Assembly (NCBI GenBank): GCA_963743595.1
Contig: CAVURW010000169.1
Coordinates: forward strand, 1-24,007
Direction: 5' to 3'
DNA: 24,007 nt
DNA from: CAVURW01 sp963743595
Lineage (GTDB): Bacteria; Verrucomicrobiota; Verrucomicrobiia; Methylacidiphilales; UBA1321
Shown here piece by piece: positions 1 to 6,763 of this stretch (position 1 is the stretch's first letter; every line of letters starts with the position of its first letter). Made by a program: the position numbers and the translations under genes. Below the pieces are notes generated by a model. The model worked only from the letters and a program-made list of their open reading frames with translations, was not told the DNA's origin and ran no database searches.

Positions 1-1429
1 TCGGCGTTCCCGCCTGGAGAATTCCCTTGAGATTCTTCTGGTCGAGCCGTGCAAATCGATAAGTCGCGCCTTCTGCCGGCGAGGCTTCAAGATTGTAGAG
101 ATGCCCAGTCTCTTCCTGATACTCAATCATGCGAGCGCGCATATGATCCAATATGCGTGTCGCGAATCGGCGGCCCCACTCGGTGGTGATGTCCTCGCTG
201 TCCCTTGTAAAATTACGAACGCATTCGTTCAAACCGTTGATACCAACGGTCGAGAAATGGTTTCTGAGCGTTCCCAAGTAGCGTTTTGTAAATGGGTACA
301 GCCCACGGTCCATGTTTTCTTGGATGACTGTGCGCTTCATTTCCAAGCTCTCGCGGCAGAGGTCCATGAGGCTGTCGAGCCGCTCGGTAAGTCCGTCGAG
401 GTTGCCAGCGAATAAATAGCCTAGGCGAGCAGCGTTGATTGTCACAACGCCAAGCGATCCAGTCTGCTCCGCTGAGCCGAAGAGACCGTTGCCACGCTTC
501 AGGAGTTCGCGCAAATCAAGCTGCAGGCGGCAACACATTGAACGTACCATGTGCGGCTCAAGCTCTGAATTCAAAAAATTCTGGAAGTAAGGCAGTCCGT
601 ATTTTGCAGTAACTTCGAAGAGAAGCTCCGCTGTCTCGCTCTCCCACGGAAAGTTTTTTGTAATATTGTAGGTTGGAATTGGAAATGTGAAGACGCGCTG
701 ATGTGAATCGCCGCGTGTCATGACCTTCAAATACGCGCGGTTGATCATTTCCATCTCTGGTTCCAGCTCGCCGTAGACAAGTCCAGATTCCTTTCCGCCA
801 ACTAGAGCCGGAGTATTGCGCAAATCGTCCGGGCATACCCAGTCGAATGTTAGGTTTGTAAACGGAGTTTGAGTGCCCCACCGAGACGGAACGTTAAGGT
901 TGAAAATGAATTCCTGCATGCCCTGCTCAACTTCCTCCATGCTCAGTTTGTCGACCCGCACATACGGCGCAAGATAGGTGTCTACCGAACTGAATGCTTG
1001 TGCGCCCGCCCACTCATTCTGAAGAGTTCCCAAGAAATTCACCATCTGGCCAAGCGCGGTGCGATAATGCCTCGGCGGAGCCGATTCCACTTTGTTTGGA
1101 ACCCCGTTAAAGCCCTCCGCGAGCAATTGCCTCAGCGACCATCCGGCACAATATCCAGATAACATATCAAGGTCGTGAATGTGGAAATCACCGTGGCGAT
1201 GCGCTCTTCCGATCATCTCAGGATAGATCTGATCGAGCCAGTAATTCGCCGTTACCTTTCCCGCTATGTTCAGAATCATCCCGCCGAGCGAATAGCCTTG
1301 ATTCGCGTTTGCATTCACTCGCCAATCCGATTTTTCGACATATTCGTTGATCGAAGCAGATGGGTCGACAAGGGTTGGAGAAGGCGCTGGCGGCACCTGT
1401 ATATTGTGGGAGAAGGGGAAGGTCTGCAC
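1..1429 (-). CDS. nrdD: Anaerobic (class III) ribonucleoside-triphosphate reductase, partial
   Basis: Reduces ribonucleoside triphosphates to deoxy forms without oxygen, using a glycyl radical installed by NrdG. The minus strand is open for about 476 codons and runs off the left edge, so the C-terminal glycyl-radical loop is not visible. Recognisable NrdD stretches are EKSDWRVNANANQGYSLGG (about residues 32-50), HGDFHIHDLDMLSGYCAGW with the first active-site Cys at about 94, and SMCCRLQL with a Cys pair at about 299-300. An in-frame TGA lies at 1445-1447, so the only conventional start before the conserved core is the GTG at 1427-1429. The usual N-terminal ATP-cone of about 100 residues is therefore absent, unless a frameshift hides it. 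There is no Shine-Dalgarno; the promoter spacing suggests a leaderless message. Family identity is secure; the start is inferred. Confidence 0.9.
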   Translation of the reverse strand, partial: MQTFPFSHNIQVPPAPSPTLVDPSASINEYVEKSDWRVNANANQGYSLGGMILNIAGKVTANYWLDQIYPEMIGRAHRHGDFHIHDLDMLSGYCAGWSLRQLLAEGFNGVPNKVESAPPRHYRTALGQMVNFLGTLQNEWAGAQAFSSVDTYLAPYVRVDKLSMEEVEQGMQEFIFNLNVPSRWGTQTPFTNLTFDWVCPDDLRNTPALVGGKESGLVYGELEPEMEMINRAYLKVMTRGDSHQRVFTFPIPTYNITKNFPWESETAELLFEVTAKYGLPYFQNFLNSELEPHMVRSMCCRLQLDLRELLKRGNGLFGSAEQTGSLGVVTINAARLGYLFAGNLDGLTERLDSLMDLCRESLEMKRTVIQENMDRGLYPFTKRYLGTLRNHFSTVGINGLNECVRNFTRDSEDITTEWGRRFATRILDHMRARMIEYQEETGHLYNLEASPAEGATYRFARLDQKNLKGILQAGTP

Positions 1430-1436
1430 AATATCT

Positions 1437-1465
1437 AGTATATATCAGGGATTTTTCGGCGTAAA
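1437..1465 (-). promoter_or_regulatory. Sigma70-like promoter of nrdD
   Basis: Read on the minus strand: a -35-like TTTACG (1465-1460), a 17-base spacer, and a -10 TATACT (1442-1437) with five of six consensus bases. Initiation about 7 bases downstream falls at 1429-1431, at or within two bases of the GTG start, so the transcript would have essentially no leader. The boxes are seen directly; promoter activity is inferred. Confidence 0.5.
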
Positions 1466-1479
1466 TTGATCCAAATCAA
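1466..1479 (-). promoter_or_regulatory. FNR-type operator upstream of nrdD
   Basis: The sequence TTGATCCAAATCAA is an exact match to the FNR consensus TTGAT-N4-ATCAA. Its centre (1472.5) lies about 42 bases upstream of the start point predicted from the -10 box, which is the class II activator position used by FNR. An oxygen-responsive CRP/FNR-family activator driving an anaerobic ribonucleotide reductase fits physiologically. The match is seen; binding is inferred. Confidence 0.65.
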
Positions 1480-1840
1480 AGTGGCGGAAGTTTTCTAAAT
1501 TTTTTAGCGAGGGAAATTGACGAATCGTGTCTTGAGGCGGTGCAAAAGAGCGGTATGATCAAAAGCGAAATTTTCTTTGCGGAAATATCCGTCCTGCATC
1601 ATTGCTTCGGTGAAAGCTGTAATCGCGAAACTTTAAAGAACCCCAGAGAGCTTGAGCAATGTCCTCGCTGATCGTGCATATCACCTCGATGGTCTTTGTT
1701 GGCAGGCAGAACCCCTCAGCGAGGGCGAATTCACTCGAGGAAATTTTTCGGAGGTTTTTGAATCCGCTAATGAGGTTATGATTTCTTAAAATGATTGCAT
1801 TGGCGATTAAAACACTGCGAGAGAGCGCAGCGCCGGAATA
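1480..1840. other. Unresolved intergenic stretch, possible gene remnant
   Basis: About 360 bases between nrdD and the phosphoesterase with no gene I can support. The minus strand has a protein-like open stretch of 42 codons (1632-1507, stop TAA at 1504-1506) containing TEAMMQDGYFRKENFAF, with a stop just upstream and a second open frame continuing it further upstream. This would fit the 3' end of a frameshifted gene, but competing open frames exist on the plus strand. I do not recognise the product. Confidence 0.25.
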
Positions 1841-2381
1841 ATGAGCTTCGAGAACGGGCAACCATACGCGCTGTGGCTGGTTCCAGCGGCCGAGCAGAGA
1901 GAGGACTTGCAGAGAATAATTTACGGTCTTGCGGATGGATTTGGCGCGGTTCGTTTTACACCGCACATGACTCTTTGCTCAGGAAAGTGCGCACCTGAGT
2001 CGTTCGATATTCGCAGCTGCGTTGAATCGCTAGTGGAAGGTATGCGCAAAGTTTCCTTCGCGGTCACCGGTCTAGGCTACGCCAACGATTATTTTACATT
2101 CTTCTTTATCCGAATGCTTGAAATGGGTCCCGCAAATGATTTTTCAGCGCGCGACCGCCGAGATTTTGGGCGCGCATTGCCCTGCCATTGGGCCACATAT
2201 AAGTCTGATGTATGGGGAGCCGTCGCTTGCAATTGACAGGGCAGCGTTGGGCGTCGAACTGGCAGGTAAAATCCCGAAGCAAATCGAGTTTGAAGCTGTG
2301 GAATTGGTGATGCCTACTTCTGGGCAATGGCGAGATATTGACTCGTGGAAGATTGATCGAGCGTTCTCGCTCCGCTCTTGA
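1841..2381 (+). pseudogene. 2H phosphoesterase (cyclic phosphodiesterase/2'-5' RNA ligase-like), frameshifted
   Basis: 2H phosphoesterases use two H-x-[ST] motifs, one in each half of the fold, to open cyclic phosphates in RNA or ADP-ribose derivatives. The first motif is PHMTLCSG (His about residue 42) in the frame starting at the ATG at 1841. The second, PHISLMYGE (His codon 2196-2198), lies in the next forward frame, which stays open to a TGA at 2379-2381. The two halves have normal spacing for one protein of about 180 residues, so a single-base frameshift between roughly 2095 and 2118, near a T-rich run, splits it. It is either a recent pseudogene or a base-call error. No strong Shine-Dalgarno precedes 1841. 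The family is clear from the paired motifs; the substrate is unknown. Confidence 0.7.
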
Positions 2382-2399
2382 ATCAGCCTTTTGACCGAT

Positions 2400-3194
2400 T
2401 TACTTCTTTGTTGGCTTGCCTTTATTCCATTCGGCGGCGCTCAGGTCAGTCATTTCCTGACGGAATGACGGGTCCTTCATAAGGTTGTAATAAAGAAGCT
2501 TTCCGAGCTTGCGTCCGGCTTCGAGGTCAGTCTGATAGTGCTCGCCCGCAAGGATTCGATCGACACCCACCTGCTCAGCAGCGTTCAGGAAGGGTCTTCT
2601 CTTCTCCGGATCAAGGTAGCTTAGGATATATGCGAAGAGTCTGCCGCGAGTGGTATGCCCGCTCGGATAGCCGTAACCCGGTTCGTTCTTCACATAAAGG
2701 TGTACTTGGGCGGGGTGTGCCTGAAATGGCCGCAATCGCTGATAGTGTTCTTTCAAGGCGCTAATGACAATATTCGCTTCCCCGGCAACTTTGGCAAAAA
2801 ACGCGGCTGTCTTGGGGTATTTGCTCCACTCAAAATGGCTTCCAAGAACTTCGGAGAAAGTAAACACGTTGAAATTGTACCACCATTGCACATGTTGCAA
2901 TTGAGTAGGAGTCATCTGTGCCTGTCGCGCGATCACGTCCTGCAAGTCCAGCCTGTCACGAAATCCGCCTTGCTTTGGCGGTGCGGGCAAGTGCTTGACA
3001 AAATAATCCAACGACGGCAGTGGCCACGGGGTTGACGCCAAAGGAAGTTTAGAAGGCGAAGGAGCGGGCGTGGCGGATGGAGCCGCGCCAATAGCTGTTT
3101 GCGCGATTAGCGCAACCACTGATAGAGCGTATAGAAAGCCGCGCACATAATTTTTTGGCGCGGGCAGCAGCCGCGCGGCACTATTGATTTTCAT
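2400..3194 (-). CDS. Secreted PAP2-family (class A type) acid phosphatase
   Basis: Probably hydrolyses phosphomonoesters outside the cytoplasm. The phosphatase signature is complete: K-x6-RP as KEHYQRLRP (Lys about 148, Arg-Pro 155-156), PSGH at about 177-180, and R-x5-H-x3-D as RILAGEHYQTD (Arg 213, His 219, Asp 223). About 264 residues. The N-terminus is a signal peptide (basic start, then FLYALSVVALIAQTAIGAA), followed by a Pro/Ser-rich linker. I chose the ATG at 3194 over the TTG at 3212 because AGGGA sits 7-8 bases before it. It lies 30 bases behind a small gene on the same strand (3225-3482), so the two may be cotranscribed. The layout resembles PhoN-type non-specific acid phosphatases; lipid phosphatase activity is a less likely alternative. 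Confidence 0.85.
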   Translation of the reverse strand: MKINSAARLLPAPKNYVRGFLYALSVVALIAQTAIGAAPSATPAPSPSKLPLASTPWPLPSLDYFVKHLPAPPKQGGFRDRLDLQDVIARQAQMTPTQLQHVQWWYNFNVFTFSEVLGSHFEWSKYPKTAAFFAKVAGEANIVISALKEHYQRLRPFQAHPAQVHLYVKNEPGYGYPSGHTTRGRLFAYILSYLDPEKRRPFLNAAEQVGVDRILAGEHYQTDLEAGRKLGKLLYYNLMKDPSFRQEMTDLSAAEWNKGKPTKK

Positions 3195-3224
3195 AGAAGC
3201 GTCCCTCAACAAATCCCTTCCGAA

Positions 3225-3482
3225 CTAACTTCCTGCCGCAACGTATTCAGCCGAATAGGTGTCGAACTTTGAAACCTGGCCAACCTTGGGCGTCGCATTT
3301 AAATCGTAAACGTCATTGCCAACTACATGATTGGTTTGTGTATCAAAAATCATGACTTGGGCCTTTCCGGTGTTATTGGGAGATTTTTCTGTCTTTACTG
3401 CAATGTAACGATTCTTTTTGGCCTTCTTCGCGCTGGCCGCTGCAGCTGCCTCTCGTTGCTGCTGGGCTTGCTGTTCAGCCAT
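3225..3482 (-). CDS. Hypothetical protein, 85 aa, Ala/Gln/Lys-rich N-terminus
   Basis: Function not recognised. The first 25 residues are Gln-, Ala- and Lys-rich (AEQQAQQQREAAAAA) and probably helical. The remainder looks like a small beta-rich domain containing NRYIAVKTEKSP, QVMIFDTQTNHVVGNDVYDL and KFDTYSAEYV. There is no signal peptide or membrane segment. The ATG at 3480-3482 is the first start after an in-frame TGA, but no Shine-Dalgarno precedes it. The bases just upstream instead read as the interior of the neighbouring DUF4340 gene on the other strand, so the native 5' region of this gene may have been replaced. PAP2 phosphatase follows 30 bases downstream. Confidence 0.65.
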   Translation of the reverse strand: MAEQQAQQQREAAAAASAKKAKKNRYIAVKTEKSPNNTGKAQVMIFDTQTNHVVGNDVYDLNATPKVGQVSKFDTYSAEYVAAGS

Positions 3483-3484
3483 AG

Positions 3485-5284
3485 GGCAGTTTCACGTTTA
3501 AGAAGGTGAATGGAAAGTGGACGATCGATGCCCCGATCCATTGCCCGGCTGACTCCGCTACTGTTCAGGAAATCCTGGAGCAGATCGCAATGACGCACTC
3601 GCAGTTAAACACCTCGATTTCCGATAGTTCCGATTCCGAAATGCAGGCGAAATTGAAGGATTGGGGGCTTCTGCCGACACCCGAGTGTCTCGTTCGCTTC
3701 ACAACTGACGACGGCAAGCAGAACGAACTCTATTTGGGGCGAAAGGTCGCTTTCTCGACGCTCGTCTACGCGCGGTGTTCAGGGAAGAAGAACGAAGAGG
3801 TGAAGTATGTCGATGCGAACTTGAAGACCGTCGTCGATAAGGATCTCGATTCGTTCCGGAGCAAGAGTGTGTTTGATTTTGATATCAATCAGGTCGTGCG
3901 GTTTGCCGCTCAGATTCCGCCCGATTCCACCCATCCCGCTCAGGACTACTCGGTAGATACCGATTCCAAGGATGGAAAAGTTGCTGGCAGCGATAAGAAG
4001 TGGACCTTGAAAAAGCCTCTGGTGACGCGCGCCGATTCCAGCGCTGTCATGTCGTCGCTGAACCAATTGCAGACGCTGCGGGTGATCGCTTTCGTGACGG
4101 ACACCGCTTCCAACCCCAGCACCTACGGACTGACGACGCCGGCGGAGGTCTTCACGATCTCAACAACGATCGACGGGAAGACCGAAGACTTGACGTTTCA
4201 GATCGGTGGGCCCGTTCCAGGTAAGGCCGATCAGCTTTATGCGCAACGGGGTCAAACGACCTCCGTGTTTACGGTGAATAAAGCGGCGGTGGAGGGCGTT
4301 ATCGGTTCACTGGGTAGCTTGCGCGATCGACACATCCTACCGATTCGAACCACCAATTTCACGGCCCTTTCCTACGATTACAATGGCAAGAAGGCGGCCT
4401 TGGAGCGGGGCAAGTCCACATGGTCTCTGGCAGGCAAGCCATTGGCCGTTGCGGATTCGTTTAAGGTGATCGACGCCGCCGACCGGATCTCCCGGCTGCA
4501 GAGTACGCCATTGATTAAAGATTCGCCGCCTGATCTGAAGGTCTTCGGATTGGATAAACCGTTGGGAAAAATCGTGCTGACCTCCACCGATTTTAATCCC
4601 AGCGACACATTGACGATCAACATTGGGAAAACCGAGAACAAGGTGACCTACGTGAAGACCTCGATCGATTCCTGCGTCTACGCGATCGGCGATGGCGAGC
4701 TCGGTTTTCTCCCGCCCAACAACGACAGTTTCCGGTCTGTGGAAGTGCTGAGTCTCGACAACAAAAACGTGAAGAGTCTTATCTTTAAGCGGGCTCAAAG
4801 GAATGAAGTCCAAATCTTCCGAACTGAAGGGGCGACTTGGACGGCCCCAGCCTTTAAGAATCTGATGGTGGACTCAGGCAAGGCGGAGCAGCAGGCCAGT
4901 CTGATCTGTCACATTCGTGCGAAATCGTGGCTAGGTGATCCGACGCCTGCAGACGGCCTCGATAAACCCGATCTCACGATCACGATCAACCAAGATAAGC
5001 TCAGCCCGATTAAATTGATCATCGGTGCCAAGCTTGCGGACGGCTCGCACGCAGCAGAGATCGAAGGGGCCAACGATGTGTTCGGGCTGGATGAGGGTGA
5101 TTATGGCATCCTGACGACCGGTTGTTTACAGCCGATACCGACCGTTCTTCTGACTCCAACTCCGAACCCGACAGTGACGGCTAACCCCACTCCGACGGGT
5201 GCTCCGACCGGTTCAGCCAAACCAACTTCAGCTCCGATTCCCTCTGCCAAGCCGACTGTCAAGCCGGATAAATCGGCGAAGTGA
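3485..5284 (+). CDS. DUF4340-domain protein, apparently 5'-truncated
   Basis: DUF4340 proteins are usually membrane-anchored and often accompany ABC-transporter/gliding-type gene clusters; their molecular role is unsettled. Three related beta-rich units are visible, marked by YGLTTPAEVFTI, FGLDKPLGKIVL and GLDKPDLTI; each GL-x-x-P motif is followed by a strand-rich segment. The C-terminus is a Pro/Thr/Ser-rich tail (about residues 545-592 counted from 3506). The open frame begins after TAG at 3482-3484 and already reads FTFKKVNGKWTIDAP, which looks like the inside of a DUF4340 unit; the usual N-terminal membrane helix is missing. The first start in frame is the GTG at 3506, with only weak AAGAAG upstream. 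This looks like a gene cut at its 5' end by a rearrangement or assembly join. sufT follows 37 bases after the stop. Confidence 0.7.
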   Translation, partial: GSFTFKKVNGKWTIDAPIHCPADSATVQEILEQIAMTHSQLNTSISDSSDSEMQAKLKDWGLLPTPECLVRFTTDDGKQNELYLGRKVAFSTLVYARCSGKKNEEVKYVDANLKTVVDKDLDSFRSKSVFDFDINQVVRFAAQIPPDSTHPAQDYSVDTDSKDGKVAGSDKKWTLKKPLVTRADSSAVMSSLNQLQTLRVIAFVTDTASNPSTYGLTTPAEVFTISTTIDGKTEDLTFQIGGPVPGKADQLYAQRGQTTSVFTVNKAAVEGVIGSLGSLRDRHILPIRTTNFTALSYDYNGKKAALERGKSTWSLAGKPLAVADSFKVIDAADRISRLQSTPLIKDSPPDLKVFGLDKPLGKIVLTSTDFNPSDTLTINIGKTENKVTYVKTSIDSCVYAIGDGELGFLPPNNDSFRSVEVLSLDNKNVKSLIFKRAQRNEVQIFRTEGATWTAPAFKNLMVDSGKAEQQASLICHIRAKSWLGDPTPADGLDKPDLTITINQDKLSPIKLIIGAKLADGSHAAEIEGANDVFGLDEGDYGILTTGCLQPIPTVLLTPTPNPTVTANPTPTGAPTGSAKPTSAPIPSAKPTVKPDKSAK

Positions 5285-5321
5285 GATTGACTTTCCCTTA
5301 AAACAGAAGACCTTAGTGACG

Positions 5322-5900
5322 ATGATCGAACAGATGATATCTCTGAGCCGCGAGGTGCAGGCGACGCAAATTCCCAGTGGCGTCATCCGCGCATTGCCGG
5401 CCGGTACCAAGGTCTCGATTACCCAGGCTCTGGGTGGATCGTACACCATCGTGATCGATTTCCGCTCGGGTGTCGCCGGAGCCGATGGAGAGCCGATCTC
5501 AGGTATGTTCCGCATCGCGCCGGAAGACGCAGATGCTCTGGGAAAAGAGAAGGTCGCAATGCCAGCGACCGTTCCTGCTGATGGACCTTTCGATGAGGCG
5601 GCCGTGTGGGCACAGCTGAAGACCTGCTACGACCCTGAAATTCCTGTGAACATCGTTGATCTGGGCCTTGTTTACAGCCTCGAAGCGATCCCGCATGAAA
5701 AAGGCGGAACGTTCGTGACTGTAAAGATGACTCTCACTGCTCCCGGTTGCGGGATGGGTCCGAGCATCGCCGCAGATGCGCAACGCAAGATTTTGGTCGT
5801 TTCCGGCGTAACAGATGCCTCCGTGGAAGTGGTCTGGGACCCACCATGGGACAAAGACCGGATCTCTCCCGACGGCAAGGCTAAGTTGGGAATGGTGTAG
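5322..5900 (+). CDS. sufT: SufT-like Fe-S cluster assembly protein (DUF59/MIP18 family)
   Basis: SufT assists maturation of iron-sulfur proteins. The N-terminal half has the SufT-specific segment (LPAGTKVSITQALGGSYTI, about residues 25-43). The C-terminal half is a DUF59 domain with DPEIPVNIVDLGLVYSLE and the Cys-containing LTAPGCGMGPSIAADAQ (Cys about 143), ending in WDPPWDKDRISPDGKAKLGM, typical of the family. From the ATG at 5322 it is 192 residues. The open frame extends upstream into the DUF4340 tail, but conservation begins at REVQATQIPSG, so 5322 (or the ATG at 5337) is preferred. It lies close behind the DUF4340 gene and may be cotranscribed. The window shows no suf operon around it. 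Confidence 0.85.
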   Translation: MIEQMISLSREVQATQIPSGVIRALPAGTKVSITQALGGSYTIVIDFRSGVAGADGEPISGMFRIAPEDADALGKEKVAMPATVPADGPFDEAAVWAQLKTCYDPEIPVNIVDLGLVYSLEAIPHEKGGTFVTVKMTLTAPGCGMGPSIAADAQRKILVVSGVTDASVEVVWDPPWDKDRISPDGKAKLGMV

Positions 5901-6169
5901 AGTAGAACAATAGAGTTCTCTCATCGCTTTTCTATTAGCCGATTAGCCGCCTCGGTATTGTTTGGCTCTCTTGGGCAGTCTATGCCCACGGACTCTTTGA
6001 TTATCTAGACAGATAATCGCACCCTGCGCCACGTTCGTCTTTGGTGATCTCACCTCCCGACGAATTTACGTTACGTCCCGAAAACGTCGTAAACCGTAGA
6101 TCCGCATACGCCAACCCAGACGGAAAGCCTTGCCGTTAAACAACATTTTTCTCCCTGAAAAGGAACCTT
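5901..6169. other. Intergenic region sufT to GNAT with one perfect hairpin
   Basis: No gene seen. Bases 5999-6018 form an 8-bp inverted repeat, GATTATCT-AGAC-AGATAATC, with a 4-base loop and no T-run, so it is either a weak terminator for sufT or an operator. Two copies of ATTAGCCG occur in direct orientation at about 5934-5949. AAGGAA at about 6161-6166 is the Shine-Dalgarno of the next gene. Confidence 0.4.
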
Positions 6170-6763
6170 ATGAACACCCTCATTACTAAACCCCGCAAGA
6201 AGCATGCTCTGCCTGCGCCTAAGCAGCCGAGGCTGGAGACCCAGCGGCTCATCTTGCGGCCTCTGAAACGGACCGATGCTCCGGTCATCCAACGCCTTGC
6301 AGGTGACTTTGCCGTCGCCGATACAACCCTGAACGTGCCTCACCCTTACCCGGATGGTGCTGCAGAGGATTTCATTAAAGGCGAGACCGATAAGTTTCGG
6401 CGTGGTCGGGGAATCACGTTTGCCATCACGATGAAATCGGAGGGGCAGCTCATGGGAATTATGGGGCTGAACTACATGCGCCGATTCCACCGGGCCGAGC
6501 TCGGTTATTGGATTGCACGCCCTTTTTGGAATCGCGGGTACGCCACGGAAGCCGGAAAAGCGGTGGTCCGATTCGCGTTCACGCAAGGGGAACTGCACAA
6601 GGTGGAGGCGACCTATTTCAGTCGCAATCCCGCCTCGGGCCGAGTCATGGAAAAGCTGGGCATGTGCCAAGAGGGAGTTCTACGCGATCACATATATAAA
6701 TGGAATCGCTTTGAAGATCTCGTGGTCTGCGGGGTGATTAATCCTGCTAACGGGCCCGCGTAA
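6170..6763 (+). CDS. GNAT acetyltransferase, RimJ/RimL type
   Basis: Transfers acetyl from acetyl-CoA to an amine; the substrate is unknown. About 197 residues. The start LETQRLILRPLKRTDAPVIQ (about 18-37) is the usual first strand of RimJ/RimL-type proteins. AELGYWIARPFWNRGYATEA (about 109-128) contains the acetyl-CoA-binding R/Q-x-x-G-x-[GA]-like turn, and NPASGRVMEKLGMCQEG (about 157-173) is the C-terminal signature. A basic extension of about 17 residues precedes the domain. The ATG at 6170 has AAGGAA four bases upstream. Its last 17 bases overlap the convergent cyclase gene on the minus strand. The family resemblance to ribosomal-protein acetyltransferases does not prove that target. Confidence 0.88.
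   Translation: MNTLITKPRKKHALPAPKQPRLETQRLILRPLKRTDAPVIQRLAGDFAVADTTLNVPHPYPDGAAEDFIKGETDKFRRGRGITFAITMKSEGQLMGIMGLNYMRRFHRAELGYWIARPFWNRGYATEAGKAVVRFAFTQGELHKVEATYFSRNPASGRVMEKLGMCQEGVLRDHIYKWNRFEDLVVCGVINPANGPA

Noticed and set aside
101..1438. Several plus-strand and one minus-strand frame within the first 1.4 kb
   Set aside because: They are shadows of nrdD, whose conserved motifs occupy a single minus-strand frame from 1429 to the left edge.
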